From Sanguibacter antarcticus (lineage in GTDB: Bacteria > Actinomycetota > Actinomycetes > Actinomycetales > Cellulomonadaceae), in assembly GCF_002564005.1 (NCBI RefSeq), contig NZ_PDJG01000001.1:3100001-3164000 (forward strand): a stretch of DNA of 64,000 bases. Direction: 5' to 3'. The notes beneath the pieces are model-generated. The model saw only the letters and a program-made list of their open reading frames with translations, had not been told where the DNA came from and did no database searches. This document shows, in pieces, positions 1-9,391 of the stretch. Numbering within the stretch: the stretch's first letter is position 1; each line of letters begins with the position of its first letter. Made by a program: the position numbers and the translations under genes.

Positions 1-1272
1 TTCGCGACAGACGCCTCGCACCTCATCCTCGCCCGGGCCCTCCTCGGGCTCTTCGGTGCCACGCTCATGCCCTCGACCCTCGCGCTGCTGCGCAACCTCT
101 TCCTCGACGGCAACCAGCGCCGGCTCGCGATCGCCGTCTGGGCGTCCGGGTTCTCGGCAGGCACCGCGCTCGGCCCGATCGTCGGCGGCTGGCTGCTCGA
201 GCACTTCTGGTGGGGCTCCATCTTCCTCATCAACGTCCCCGTGCTCCTCGTCCTGCTCGTCGCCGCGCCCGTCCTCCTCCCCGAGTCGCGCAACCCTCGT
301 GCCGTGCGGCTCGACGCGCTGAGCGTGGGGCTCTCCGTCGTCGCGATGCTGCCGTTCGTGCTCGGCATCAAGCGGCTCGCGAGCGAAGGTGCCGACACGC
401 TCGGCGTCGTCTCCCTCGCGGTCGGGATCGTGCTCGGCGTCGTGTTCGTCCGCCGCCAGATGCGCCTGAAAGACCCTCTGCTCGACGTCGGGCTGTTCCG
501 GAGCCGGACGTTCTCGGCATCGGTGCTCGCCAACTTCATGGCGGTGTTCTCGCTCGCCGGCCTCGTCTTCTTCGTCTCGCAGTACCTGCAGCTCGTCCTG
601 GAGATCTCCCCGCTCGACGCCGGCGCCTACCTCCTGCCGGGGGCGGTCGCCTCGGTGCTCATGGGGCTGCTGGCCGTCGCGCTCGCCCGGGTGGCGCCCA
701 TCTGGCTGCTCGTCCCGGCGGGCCTGCTCCTCGCGTCCGCGGGCTACGTCGTCGGCACGACGCTCAGCGGGACCTCGTCCGTCGGGGTCATCGTCGTCGT
801 CTTCGTGCTCGTCGGCAGCGGCGCGGGCCTGGCGGAGACTCTCACCAACGACGCGATCCTCTCCTCCGTGCCTCCTGAGCGTGCCGGGGCGGCGTCAGGG
901 ATCTCGGAGACCGCCTACGAGCTCGGTGCGTCCCTCGGGGTGGCGGTGCTCGGCAGCGTCCTCGCGGCGGTCTACCGCACGAGCCTCGTGCTCCCCGCTG
1001 GTCTGGACCCGGCGCTGGTCGAGCAGTCGCGAGCGACGCTCGGAGGAGCCGTCGACGCAGCGTCGTCCCTGCCATCGGCGGAGGGCGAGGTCCTCGTCGA
1101 GGCGGCCCGTGCGGCGTTCGCCGACGGGGTCGACGTCACGTCGACGATCGGGGCGGTGCTCGCCTTCTTCACCGCGGTCGGGGTCGGGCTGGCGCTGTGG
1201 TCGGCCCAGCGGGCCGACCACAGGCGTGCGGCACTGCAGCCCGAGACGGATCAGTCCGTGGTCTCGTCGTAG
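1..1272 (+). CDS. MFS drug/proton exporter, DHA2-like (5' truncated)
   Basis: The reading frame is open from the first base of the window, so the gene starts upstream; 423 residues are visible. The sequence is a chain of hydrophobic helices. It begins in the helix containing [20 protein letters not shown], followed by the [16 protein letters not shown] helix and an LPESR loop. This pattern is typical of QacA/EmrB-type (DHA2) exporters, usually with 14 transmembrane helices, that extrude cationic or lipophilic drugs using the proton gradient. The substrate cannot be read from the sequence. The 3' end overlaps the convergent nhaA gene by 22 bp. Family assignment is good; the specific function is unknown. 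Confidence 0.85.
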   Translation, partial: FATDASHLILARALLGLFGATLMPSTLALLRNLFLDGNQRRLAIAVWASGFSAGTALGPIVGGWLLEHFWWGSIFLINVPVLLVLLVAAPVLLPESRNPRAVRLDALSVGLSVVAMLPFVLGIKRLASEGADTLGVVSLAVGIVLGVVFVRRQMRLKDPLLDVGLFRSRTFSASVLANFMAVFSLAGLVFFVSQYLQLVLEISPLDAGAYLLPGAVASVLMGLLAVALARVAPIWLLVPAGLLLASAGYVVGTTLSGTSSVGVIVVVFVLVGSGAGLAETLTNDAILSSVPPERAGAASGISETAYELGASLGVAVLGSVLAAVYRTSLVLPAGLDPALVEQSRATLGGAVDAASSLPSAEGEVLVEAARAAFADGVDVTSTIGAVLAFFTAVGVGLALWSAQRADHRRAALQPETDQSVVSS

Positions 1273-2558
1273 ACGTCGGGGACGCCGTCGCCGTCGGCGT
1301 CGCGCTCTTCCATGGCCTCGATGCGCCGGTAGGCGCGGTTGCGAGAACGCAGCAGGACTGCTGCGAGGACGCTCGCGATGACCGAGCCGGCGAGCACACC
1401 GACCTTGACGTGCTCGTCGCGCAGCTCGTCGCTGAACGCCAGGTCGCCGATGAGGAGCGACACCGTGAAGCCGATCCCACCGAGCACGGCGACCGCGAGG
1501 ACGTCGAGCCATCGGAGGTCTGAGTCGAGCTGGGCCTTGGTGAAGCGTGCGACGAGGTACGTGAACCCGAAGATCCCGACAGCCTTGCCGACGACGAGGC
1601 CGCTGACGATCCCGAGCGCGATCGGGTCGCTCAGCGCCTCGACGAAACCGTCCAGGCCACCGACGGTGACGCCCGCAGCGAAGAACGCGAAGACCGGGAC
1701 GGCGAAGCCTGCAGAGATCGGCCGGATGCGGTGCTCGAAGTGCTCGGCGAGACCAGGACCCGCTTCCGGGCCGCCCGCGGCGAGGCTCCGGACGACCGGG
1801 ACCGCGAAGCCGAGGAGCACACCGGCGACCGTCGCGTGGATGCCCGACGCGTGCACGAGGGCCCACGTCGTGACGGCGAGCGGCACGAGGATCCACCACG
1901 AGCTGATCCGTCGCTGGACAGCGACGGTGAACAGCGCGAAGGGGATCGCCGCGAGGAGCAGCGGGCCGACCTGGAGGTCAGCCGTGTAGAAGAGCGCGAT
2001 GATCGTCACCGCGAGGAGGTCGTCGACCACCGCGAGCGTGAGCAGGAACGTCCGCAGCGCGATCGGCAGGTGCGTGCTCACGACCGCGAGGACGGCGAGC
2101 GCGAACGCGATGTCGGTCGCGGTGGGGATCGCCCAGCCGTCGAGCGCGCCGTCGCCGGTGGTGAAGTTCACCGCGACGTAGACGAGCGCGGGGACGATCA
2201 TGCCGCCGACGGCGGCGAGGATCGGCAGGGCGGCGCGGCGTGGGTCGCGGAGGTCGCCGGCGACGAACTCGCGCTTGAGCTCGAGCCCGACGACGAAGAA
2301 GAAGATCGCGAGGAGCCCGTCGGCTGCCCAGGTGCCGAGCGTGAGGTGCAGGTGCAGCGCCTCCGGCCCGATCTCGACGTCGCGCAAGGCGTCGTAGGAG
2401 TCCGACCACGGTGAGTTGGCCCAGGTGAGAGCGAGGACCGTCGCGACGAGCAGAAGGATCCCGCCGACGGTCTCCTTGCGGAGGATCTCGGCGATGCGCG
2501 CAGTCTCGGGCCATGTGCCCCGGCTGAGCAGGGTCGTCGTTCGTCGTGCAGAGGTCAT
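1251..2558 (-). CDS. nhaA: Na+/H+ antiporter NhaA with a Ca-loop-like C-terminal tail
   Basis: Integral membrane antiporter exchanging Na+ or Li+ for protons, used in pH and sodium homeostasis. Family hallmarks are present: the [15 protein letters not shown] segment and the paired aspartates in [16 protein letters not shown], which correspond to the cation-binding aspartates of the E. coli protein. The chosen ATG at 2558 gives 435 residues beginning MTSARRTT; an in-frame ATG at 2630 would add 24 non-hydrophobic residues and has no better ribosome site. The last 16 residues read [16 protein letters not shown], which resembles a thrombospondin type 3 calcium loop and is not part of the core fold. 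The gene overlaps the upstream MFS gene tail to tail. Confidence 0.93.
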   Translation of the reverse strand: MTSARRTTTLLSRGTWPETARIAEILRKETVGGILLLVATVLALTWANSPWSDSYDALRDVEIGPEALHLHLTLGTWAADGLLAIFFFVVGLELKREFVAGDLRDPRRAALPILAAVGGMIVPALVYVAVNFTTGDGALDGWAIPTATDIAFALAVLAVVSTHLPIALRTFLLTLAVVDDLLAVTIIALFYTADLQVGPLLLAAIPFALFTVAVQRRISSWWILVPLAVTTWALVHASGIHATVAGVLLGFAVPVVRSLAAGGPEAGPGLAEHFEHRIRPISAGFAVPVFAFFAAGVTVGGLDGFVEALSDPIALGIVSGLVVGKAVGIFGFTYLVARFTKAQLDSDLRWLDVLAVAVLGGIGFTVSLLIGDLAFSDELRDEHVKVGVLAGSVIASVLAAVLLRSRNRAYRRIEAMEERDADGDGVPDVYDETTD

Positions 2559-2807
2559 GTGGGTCCATTTTCGTCGAGGGTCGACAACATTGTTGCCGAC
2601 CAGACTTCCCGGCGCACCGGTGCCCATCATAGTGACGCGATGTGGGAGCTGCGCGCTAGCGTGGTCTGTCTGGGGATCACCACGAGGAGACCACGCTCAG
2701 ATCACGGGCACGCTACGAGCAGGGAGCCGAGAGATGTCGACGGTCGCTGGCCTTCCTGGCACGGTTCTCGGGCGGACCGTCCGACGGCCGCTCGTCGTGA
2801 GCGCTGC

Positions 2808-3371
2808 ATGAGCGTCGTCGGCCTCGTGCTCGCCGCGGGCGGCGGGCGGCGGATGGGGCGCCCGAAGGCGTTGCTCGACTCCGACGGCGAGAGCTGGCTC
2901 GGTCTCGCCGTCTCGCTGCTCGAGAGGGCCGGCTGCGGGCCGGTGCTCGTCACGCTCGGCGCCGAGGCGGACGCGGCGCGCCTGCTCGTGCCGCCTACGG
3001 CTCGCGTCGTGGAGGTGGCCGGGTGGGAGCGCGGGATGAGCGAGTCTTTGCGCCAGGGGCTCGACGCCGCAGAGCGGCTCGGCCCGGAGACCGACGCCGT
3101 GGTCATCACGCTCGTCGACCTGCCTGCGCTGCGCGACGGCGCGGTCGCGCGCGTCCTGGGCTCCGCCGAGGGCCGTCGCGATGCGCTGCGCCAGGCCTCC
3201 TACGACGGCAGGCCCGGACACCCTGTCCTCGTCGGCCGTGCGCACTGGGCGCGGCTGCGTGCCACCCTCGGCGGTGACACGGGCGCGCGCGACTACCTCC
3301 GGGCCCACGGTGCGGACGTGATCGACTGCACTGATCTCGGTGGGGGCGAAGACATCGACAGTCGTGAATAA
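2808..3371 (+). CDS. MobA/MocA-like nucleotidyltransferase
   Basis: Predicted 187-residue NTP-transferase of the MobA-like (NTP_transf_3) family. The N-terminal nucleotide-binding signature LAAGGGRRMGRPKALL is intact, and VVITLVDLPALR resembles the metal-binding D-x-P segment. Family members attach CMP or GMP to molybdopterin, or nucleotides to other small substrates. No other molybdenum-cofactor gene is adjacent, although the window carries a molybdopterin nitrate reductase at 40.3 kb, so its role in cofactor maturation is only inference. The start was placed at the ATG directly before the signature; the frame stays open upstream to 2559 but that part looks non-coding. Confidence 0.8.
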   Translation: MSVVGLVLAAGGGRRMGRPKALLDSDGESWLGLAVSLLERAGCGPVLVTLGAEADAARLLVPPTARVVEVAGWERGMSESLRQGLDAAERLGPETDAVVITLVDLPALRDGAVARVLGSAEGRRDALRQASYDGRPGHPVLVGRAHWARLRATLGGDTGARDYLRAHGADVIDCTDLGGGEDIDSRE

Positions 3372-3378
3372 TCCACGC

Positions 3379-3894
3379 ATGGCCTCCTCACGTTTTCCGT
3401 CCACGGTCGACGACATCACCGTCCGTCTCATCGCCGGTGTCGTCCTCGTCGTCGCGCTGGTGACCCTCGGCACCCAGCAGTGGTGGCTCTACGCCCTCCT
3501 CGCCGTCGACTTCACCCTCCGCGCGGTCCTCGGTCCACGGTGGAGCCCGGTCGCGCGCCTGGTCCAGCGCTGGGTCCGGCCACGGGTGCGGGCGCTGCCC
3601 GTCCCGACCGCAGGGGCGCCCAAGCGTTTCGCGGCGAGCATCGGCGCCGTCCTCACGGTGGCTGCGACGGCGCTGTGGGTCGTGTCCCTCGCGACCGGCT
3701 CGTCCGGGGCGCTCACGGCCGTGGTCGTCATCGGCGTCATCATGGTCGCGTTCCCGGCGCTCGAGTCGATCGTCGGGTACTGCGTCGGGTGCGCCCTGTT
3801 CTCGGTCCTCATGCGCGCCGGGCTCGTGCCCGAGGAGGTCTGCCTCGACTGCGCGGACATCTCGCGCCGGATCCCCAAGCCTGCACAGGTATGA
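3379..3894 (+). CDS. DUF4395 membrane protein
   Basis: A 171-residue membrane protein with about four hydrophobic segments. It matches the DUF4395 pattern: an N-terminal VDDITVRLIAGVVLV segment, a central LGPRWSPVARL loop, and C-terminal cysteines in GYCVGCALF followed by CLDC. These cysteine pairs suggest thiol redox or sulfur chemistry at the membrane, but the function is not known. The ATG at 3379 was chosen over the GTG at 3340 because the latter would overlap the preceding gene by 32 bp. Its stop overlaps the start of the next gene (ATGA), implying co-translation with the lactonase. Confidence 0.78.
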   Translation: MASSRFPSTVDDITVRLIAGVVLVVALVTLGTQQWWLYALLAVDFTLRAVLGPRWSPVARLVQRWVRPRVRALPVPTAGAPKRFAASIGAVLTVAATALWVVSLATGSSGALTAVVVIGVIMVAFPALESIVGYCVGCALFSVLMRAGLVPEEVCLDCADISRRIPKPAQV

Positions 3895-4748
3895 CCACCG
3901 TCGCGTCGTACCCGGTCGAGCAGGTCACGGACGCCGTCGCGTACCACGCCGAAGGACCGGTGTGGTCTGAGACGTGGGGCGGCCTGCGCTGGGTCGACAT
4001 GCTCGCCGGCGACCTCCTCACCCTCCGGGACGACGCGAGCATCGACCGCCTCCACGTCGGGGACGTGGCCGCGTTCGTGCGCCCACGCACACGCGGCGGG
4101 TACGTCGTCGGTGTCGAGCGCGGGATCGCCCTCGCGGACTCTGCGGACGCGGTCCCGGTGCCGTCGGCTCCGCTGTGGACGGACCCGGGCGTGCGCATGA
4201 ACGAGGGCGGGTGCGACCCGTCGGGCGTCCTGTATGCGGGCTCGATGGGCTACGAGAAGGTCGCCGGCGCCGCGTCGCTCTACCGGATAGACGCCGACGG
4301 CGCGGTGAGCGTCGTCCTGGACGACGTGACCGTCTCCAACGGCATCGACTTCTCCCCTGACGGGCGCCTCGCCTACTACAACGACACCCGCACGGGCGGC
4401 ACCGACGTGTTCGACGTCGTCGACGGCGTCCTCACCGGCCGTCGTCCGTTCCGTTCTGCGGACGGCGCCAACGCGGACGGGCTCACGGTGGACTCGGCCG
4501 GCAACGTCTGGGTCGCGCTCAACCACGGCGGGCGCGTCCGGTGCTGCTCGCCCGACGGGGTGGTCCTCGCTGAGGTCGAGCTGCCCGTCCGCCTCGTCAC
4601 CGCGTGCACGCTCGGCGGCCCGGACCTGCGCGACCTCTACATCACGACGTCGCGGGAGAACCTCGACGACCCCGAGCCTGAGGCCGGCGCCCTCTTCCGC
4701 GCGCGCGTCGAGGTCCCGGGCAAGCCGGTCCTGCCCTACGCGGGTTGA
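3891..4748 (+). CDS. SMP-30/gluconolactonase-like protein
   Basis: A 285-residue beta-propeller enzyme of the SMP-30/gluconolactonase/LRE family, which hydrolyses sugar lactones with one bound divalent metal. The metal ligands are recognisable: Glu in YHAEGPVW near residue 20, Asn in VSNGIDFSPDG, and Asp in ANADGLTVDSAGN. The ATG at 3891 overlaps the stop of the DUF4395 gene by four bases. There is no signal peptide, so it should be cytoplasmic. The natural substrate cannot be predicted; no sugar-acid pathway genes are adjacent. A convergent SulP gene ends 36 bp downstream. Confidence 0.85.
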   Translation: MTTVASYPVEQVTDAVAYHAEGPVWSETWGGLRWVDMLAGDLLTLRDDASIDRLHVGDVAAFVRPRTRGGYVVGVERGIALADSADAVPVPSAPLWTDPGVRMNEGGCDPSGVLYAGSMGYEKVAGAASLYRIDADGAVSVVLDDVTVSNGIDFSPDGRLAYYNDTRTGGTDVFDVVDGVLTGRRPFRSADGANADGLTVDSAGNVWVALNHGGRVRCCSPDGVVLAEVELPVRLVTACTLGGPDLRDLYITTSRENLDDPEPEAGALFRARVEVPGKPVLPYAG

Positions 4749-4784
4749 ACGGCCCGCGCGCCGCGCGGCTCGGTGCCGCGCAGG

Positions 4785-6305
4785 TCAGTGCCCGCCGCCG
4801 AGCTTTCCGGCGAGGCGGGTGTGCCGCTCGGCGCTCTGCTCGTTGAGCCCGATGATCCGCACGGTCTTGCCCTTGCGGGCGTACTTGGTCGTGATCGCGT
4901 CGAGGGTCGCGACGGTGGAGGCGTCCCAGATGTGTGCGCCCGACATGTCGATGACGACGTTCTCGGGGTCTCCCGTGTAGTCGAACTGGTAGACGAGGTC
5001 GTTGGACGACGCGAAGAACAGCGCCCCGGTCACGGCGTAGACGCGCTCGTTGTCGGAGTCGGACGAGTCCAGGCGGGTGACCTCGGTGAGGTGCGCGACG
5101 CGTCGGGCGAAGAGCAGCGTGGCGACGATGACGCCGACGACGACCCCGATGGCGAGGTTGTGCGTGATGACGACGACGGCGACCGTGCCGACCATGACGG
5201 TCGTCTCGCTCTTGGGCATGCGGCGCAGGGTATCGATGCGCACGGAGTGCCAGTCGAAGGTCGAGACGGCCACGATGATCATGACGGCCACGAGGGCGGC
5301 CATGGGGATGAGTGCGACGACGTCGCCGAGGCCGACCACGAGGGCGAGGAGGAATACCCCGGCGAGGAACGTCGAGATGCGGGTGCGGGCACCGGACGCC
5401 TTGACGTTGATCATCGTCTGGCCGATCATCGCGCAGCCACCCATGCCGCCGAAGAACCCGGTGATGATGTTCGCGGCGCCCTGTCCCCAGGCCTCACGGC
5501 TCTTGTTCGAGTGGGTGTCGGTGACGTCGTCGACGAGCTTGGCGGTCATGAGGGACTCGAGCAGCCCGACGAAGGCCATCGCGAGCGCGTAGGGCGCGAT
5601 GATCTGCAGCGTCTCGAGGGTGAGCGGGACGTCGGGGAAGAGGAGCGACGGCAGGGACTCGGGAAGCTCGCCCTCGTCGCCGACGGTCGGGACGTTGAGC
5701 GCGAAGGTCACCGTGACGATGGTGAGGAGCACGATCGCGACGAGCGGGGCAGGCACGACGCTCGTCAGCCGTGGCAGGTAGACCATGATCGCGAGGCCGA
5801 CGGCGATGAGCGGGTAGACGAGCATCGGGACGCCGGTCATGTGCGGGACCTGGGCGAGGAAGATGAGGATGGCGAGGGCGTTGACGAACCCGACCATGAC
5901 GGAGCGCGGGATGAACCGCATGAGCTTGGCGACGCCGATGACGCCGAGGACGACCTGGAAGAACCCGGCGAGGATGACGGTGGCGAGGAAGTACTCGATG
6001 CCGTAGTCGCGGGCCACGGGCGCGATGACGAGGGCGACCGCGCCGGTGGCGGCGGAGATCATGGCGGGGCGTCCGCCGAGGAAGGCGATGGAGACGGCCA
6101 TCGTGAAGGAGGCGAAGAGCCCCAGGCGGGGGTCGACGCCCGCGATGATCGAGAAGGAGATCGCCTCGGGGATGAGGGCGAGGGCGACGACGAGACCTGC
6201 GAGAACCTCGGTGCGCAGCCGTTTGGGGGAGCGCAGCGCGGCCATGACGGAGTTCACCTCGTCGGCTTCCGGCGGTGAGACGTGCACGGGCGGTGGGGTG
6301 GTCAT
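4785..6305 (-). CDS. SulP-family inorganic anion transporter with STAS domain
   Basis: A 506-residue SulP transporter: a multi-helix membrane domain (roughly residues 25-390) followed by a cytoplasmic STAS domain (from about [10 protein letters not shown] to the end). Family members carry sulfate, bicarbonate or other anions; the sequence does not settle which. The ATG at 6305 was chosen because GGAG lies about seven bases upstream; a GTG at 6359 in the same frame would add 18 residues rich in His, Pro and Thr without a good ribosome site. The gene diverges from a MerR regulator, and a perfect inverted repeat at 6381-6408 lies between them, so regulation by that protein is likely. Confidence 0.88.
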   Translation of the reverse strand: MTTPPPVHVSPPEADEVNSVMAALRSPKRLRTEVLAGLVVALALIPEAISFSIIAGVDPRLGLFASFTMAVSIAFLGGRPAMISAATGAVALVIAPVARDYGIEYFLATVILAGFFQVVLGVIGVAKLMRFIPRSVMVGFVNALAILIFLAQVPHMTGVPMLVYPLIAVGLAIMVYLPRLTSVVPAPLVAIVLLTIVTVTFALNVPTVGDEGELPESLPSLLFPDVPLTLETLQIIAPYALAMAFVGLLESLMTAKLVDDVTDTHSNKSREAWGQGAANIITGFFGGMGGCAMIGQTMINVKASGARTRISTFLAGVFLLALVVGLGDVVALIPMAALVAVMIIVAVSTFDWHSVRIDTLRRMPKSETTVMVGTVAVVVITHNLAIGVVVGVIVATLLFARRVAHLTEVTRLDSSDSDNERVYAVTGALFFASSNDLVYQFDYTGDPENVVIDMSGAHIWDASTVATLDAITTKYARKGKTVRIIGLNEQSAERHTRLAGKLGGGH

Positions 6306-6380
6306 GGGGGCTCCATCTGTGGCGTGGTGCGAGTGAAGGGGGAGGGGCCGCGTGGTCACGCGCCGCGCTCGACTCCGACC

Positions 6381-6408
6381 AACCCTACCCTAACGTGAGG
6401 GTAGGGTT
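6381..6408. promoter_or_regulatory. Perfect inverted repeat, likely MerR operator
   Basis: AACCCTACCC at 6381-6390 is repeated as its exact reverse complement GGGTAGGGTT at 6399-6408, with the spacer TAACGTGA. The right arm ends seven bases before the merR start codon and about 75 bp upstream of the SulP start. MerR proteins bind such dyads inside promoters with long spacers. Autoregulation and control of the divergent transporter are inferred from position. Confidence 0.75.
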
Positions 6409-6414
6409 ACGGGC

Positions 6415-6807
6415 ATGTCTCAGTCACACCTGCACATCGGCGCGGTCGCGGAGGCCACCGGGCTCTCCTTGCGGACCTTGCGCCACTACGACGAGATCGG
6501 CCTCGTCTCCCCGTCGATGCGCTCCGAGGGCGGCTTCCGCCTCTACTCCGAGGCGGACCTGTCGCGGCTGCTCCTCGTGCGCCGGATGAAGCCGCTGGGC
6601 TTCGCCCTCGAGGAGATGGACGACCTGCTCGCCGTCATCGACGGCCTCGCAGCGACGGCCTCGCCGTCGCCGGAGCTGCACGCGAGGCTCGATGCGTACG
6701 TCACGAGCGCGCACGAGCGTCGCGCAGGACTGGCGCGCACGCTCGAGATGGCGGACGAGTTCATCACGCAGCTGCACGCGCGCCAGCAGGTGCCGAGCGT
6801 CTCGTAG
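6415..6807 (+). CDS. MerR-family transcriptional regulator
   Basis: A 130-residue regulator. The first 70 residues form the MerR winged helix: IGAVAEATGLSLRTLRHYDEIGLVSP followed by the GGFRLYSEADLSRL wing. A helical dimerisation stretch follows, and then the protein ends without a sensor domain. No cysteine cluster typical of metal- or redox-sensing MerR proteins is present, so the signal is unknown. Its start lies almost directly at the edge of a perfect inverted repeat, suggesting autoregulation and co-control of the divergent SulP transporter. It converges with hemC across a 29-bp gap. Confidence 0.88.
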   Translation: MSQSHLHIGAVAEATGLSLRTLRHYDEIGLVSPSMRSEGGFRLYSEADLSRLLLVRRMKPLGFALEEMDDLLAVIDGLAATASPSPELHARLDAYVTSAHERRAGLARTLEMADEFITQLHARQQVPSVS

Positions 6808-6836
6808 GCCGCACCGCCTGCTCGCGGCGCCCGGCG

Positions 6837-7799
6837 CTAGACGAAGTCGGCTGCGCCGAGCGTGAGGAGGTGGTCCGCGATGTCGGTGCCGAGCCGGCGG
6901 GCCTCGTCGCGAGAGTTGAGCGTGACCTCGGTCTCGGCAGAGTGGGTCAGCTGCTCCGAGCCGTCGGGACGCGCGACGATCACCTGGAGGGTGAGGACGT
7001 CGTCGACGACGCGCGCGTAGGTGCCGACCGGCGCGGCGCACCCGGCCTCGAGCCGGGCGAGCAGCGCACGTTCGGCGGCGACGGCGAGGTGGGTACCGGC
7101 GTCGTCCAGCTCGGTGAAGGCCGCGTGGAGGTTCGTCTCGGCGTCCTCCGGTGCGAGGTCGGCGGTACGGCACTCGACGGCGAGGGCGCCCTGCCCGGGA
7201 GCCGGTGCCATGACCGACATGTCGATGAGCTCGGTGATGGCGGCGGAGCGCCCCATCCGGTTGAGCCCTGCCGCGGCGAGCACGACGGCGTCGAGGTCGC
7301 CGGCGTCGGTCGTCGCCGACGCAGCGGCCACGCGGCCGAGGCGGGTGTCGACGTTCCCGCGGATGTCGACGATCTCGAGGTCGGGGCGGACGAGGCGCAG
7401 CTGTGCGGCACGGCGTGGCGACCCGGTGCCGACCTTGGCTCCGTGGGGCAGGTCCGCGAGCCGGTGACCGTCCCGGGAGCAGAGCGCGTCCCGGGGGTCC
7501 TCGCGGACGGGCGTGACGTACGTGAGCCCGTCGACGTCGGCTGTCGGGAGGTCCTTGAGCGAGTGGACGGCCACGTCGCAGCGACCGTCGAGGAGCGCGT
7601 CGCGCAGCGCGGTGACGAACACGCCGGTGCCGCCCATCTGGGACAAGGAACCGGTGAGGACGTCACCGTCCGTCTTGATGGGGACGATCTCGATGTCGCG
7701 ACCGGTCAGCTCTCGCAGCCTGTCGGCGACCATGCGGGTCTGGGTGAGCGCCAGGGGGCTGGATCGGGTGCCGATGCGCAGTGCGGGTGTGGTGGCCAC
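6837..7799 (-). CDS. hemC: Porphobilinogen deaminase (hydroxymethylbilane synthase)
   Basis: Polymerises four porphobilinogen molecules into hydroxymethylbilane in tetrapyrrole synthesis. The 320-residue protein has the family N-terminus LRIGTRSSPLALTQT, the VAVHSLKDLPT segment with the catalytic Asp region, and the ARLEAGCAAPVGTYA motif near residue 250, whose Cys anchors the dipyrromethane cofactor. The start is a GTG; GAGAGGA lies about 11 bases upstream. It is separated from the hemE-hemY pair by 131 bp, so it may have its own promoter. hemB, hemD, hemL, hemQ and the chelatase gene are not in the window. Confidence 0.95.
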   Translation of the reverse strand: MATTPALRIGTRSSPLALTQTRMVADRLRELTGRDIEIVPIKTDGDVLTGSLSQMGGTGVFVTALRDALLDGRCDVAVHSLKDLPTADVDGLTYVTPVREDPRDALCSRDGHRLADLPHGAKVGTGSPRRAAQLRLVRPDLEIVDIRGNVDTRLGRVAAASATTDAGDLDAVVLAAAGLNRMGRSAAITELIDMSVMAPAPGQGALAVECRTADLAPEDAETNLHAAFTELDDAGTHLAVAAERALLARLEAGCAAPVGTYARVVDDVLTLQVIVARPDGSEQLTHSAETEVTLNSRDEARRLGTDIADHLLTLGAADFV

Positions 7800-7930
7800 G
7801 ACGTCACGTGTCCTCTCAGGTCAGTTTCTCCGAAAGTAGCACGAAAGAAAGATGTCCGATCTTTTGACCTGACCATCGTTCTGACAGCCGGTCACCTAGG
7901 GCGCGGGAATGCATCCAGGCAATGTGTTTC

Positions 7931-9391
7931 TCATGCCACGTCGGTGCTTTCCCTGTGAATTCGAGTGACGCGCGTCGCACTTTCTTGCGCGTGGGGCACC
8001 ACCGCTGCCAGCCCTGTGCCCGCGACCCACGCGCCCGTGAGCGCGAGGCCGTCGAGCTGCTCCGTCTCGGCGAGCAGCGCCGCGACCTGCAGCCGGTGCT
8101 CCGGTGTCGGCGGCGGCAGCGCGTCGTCCCAGCGCGTGACGAGCGAGGACACGAGCCCTGAGTGCTCGAGCGCAACACCGTAGAGCGCCTGGACGTCCTG
8201 CAGCGCCTGCTCGACGAGGGCGTCGTCCGACGCGGGGACGGGGTCGCTCCCGCCGCGTCCGTAGCTGAGACGGACCACGTGGTGACCGTCACCGAACGCC
8301 TCGTCGACAGCGTCCTGCAGCCACGGCCACTTCGCCGTCGCGTGCGTCGAGGCCTTCGCGACCGCGGCCGAGCCCGGTGCCACGAGGATGCCCGTGCCGC
8401 GGGGAGCGCCGTCGAGCGCAGCCGTGCGCAGGAGCAGCGTGACGAGCCGGATGTCTGTGCCGCGCGGCAGTTCGACGGTGGCGCCGAGGCCGAGGATGCG
8501 CAGGGCGTCGTGCGCCGTCGTGGCGACGACGACCCGTCGCGTGCGCACGACGTCGCCGGACGAGGTCCGGACCACCCAGGTGCCAGCGTCTGCGCCGGTG
8601 CCTGCGGTGACGGACTCGACTCCGGTCCCCGTCCGCACCTCGCCGTGAGCTGCGACAGCGTCGTGGAGCGCGCCGACGAGCCGGTTCATGCCGCCGGTGA
8701 TCCCGCGCACGGCGGAGCCGGCCGGAGCCTGCGACCGCAGTGCCCGGACGGCTGCTGTGAGCGACCCGGTGCGCTCGAACGCTGCCCGGAGGCCCGGGGC
8801 GACCGCGTCGACCGAGAGCAGCGCGGGGTCGCTCGAGTGGACACCACCTGCGACCGGGGTGACGAGGCGGTCGAGCACCCGGCTGCCGAGGCGCGAGCGG
8901 ACGAACGTCGCAAGGTTCGTCGTGTCGGTCCAGCCGCGGGGGAGCAGGGCGTCGGCGCCAGCGCGCAGCGCGCCGACCAGCCCGATCGCACGCCTCGTGT
9001 CTGGCGCCCACGGGTGGCCCGGGATCCCCAGGACCCCGGTGGCCGGCAGCGGGAACACGCCCGCGGGTCCGCCGGCCCAGGCGCTCCGGCCGCTCGGCTC
9101 GGCCGTCTCGAGCCCGAGGTCCGCGACGAGGTCGATCACCGGACGGCTGCGCACGGCGAACGACTCGGCGCCGACGTCGACCGTCACCGAGGCGTCCCCG
9201 GACCGCAGCACCCCGGGGACGAGGTAGCCGCCGCACCGGTCGGACGCCTCCAGCACGAGGGGGTGCAGCCCGTGCTGGACGAGGGTGTGCGCCGCGGTGA
9301 GGCCGGCGACCCCGCCGCCCACGACGACAGCGTCACGGACCGCGGAGCCCGCATCCTCCCCGGGCACGGCGCCGGTCCGGACGTCGGTCAT
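7931..9391 (-). CDS. hemY: Coproporphyrinogen/protoporphyrinogen oxidase, HemY type
   Basis: An FAD-dependent oxidase of 486 residues that oxidises coproporphyrinogen III to coproporphyrin III in the monoderm coproporphyrin-dependent haem pathway (CgoX role in Actinobacteria, from family knowledge). The dinucleotide-binding motif VVVGGGVAGLTAAHTL lies near residue 22, followed by LEASDRCGGYL. The C-terminal FAD motif region (LALTGAWVAGTGLAAVV) is intact. Its ATG overlaps the hemE stop by one base (TGATG), so it is translated coupled to hemE. A chdC/hemQ gene often follows in such clusters but is absent here. Confidence 0.92.
   Translation of the reverse strand: MTDVRTGAVPGEDAGSAVRDAVVVGGGVAGLTAAHTLVQHGLHPLVLEASDRCGGYLVPGVLRSGDASVTVDVGAESFAVRSRPVIDLVADLGLETAEPSGRSAWAGGPAGVFPLPATGVLGIPGHPWAPDTRRAIGLVGALRAGADALLPRGWTDTTNLATFVRSRLGSRVLDRLVTPVAGGVHSSDPALLSVDAVAPGLRAAFERTGSLTAAVRALRSQAPAGSAVRGITGGMNRLVGALHDAVAAHGEVRTGTGVESVTAGTGADAGTWVVRTSSGDVVRTRRVVVATTAHDALRILGLGATVELPRGTDIRLVTLLLRTAALDGAPRGTGILVAPGSAAVAKASTHATAKWPWLQDAVDEAFGDGHHVVRLSYGRGGSDPVPASDDALVEQALQDVQALYGVALEHSGLVSSLVTRWDDALPPPTPEHRLQVAALLAETEQLDGLALTGAWVAGTGLAAVVPHAQESATRVTRIHRESTDVA

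Noticed and set aside
4773-6278. Plus-strand frame opposite the SulP transporter
   Set aside because: Glu/Asp/Gly/Arg-rich shadow of the transporter; no domain pattern.
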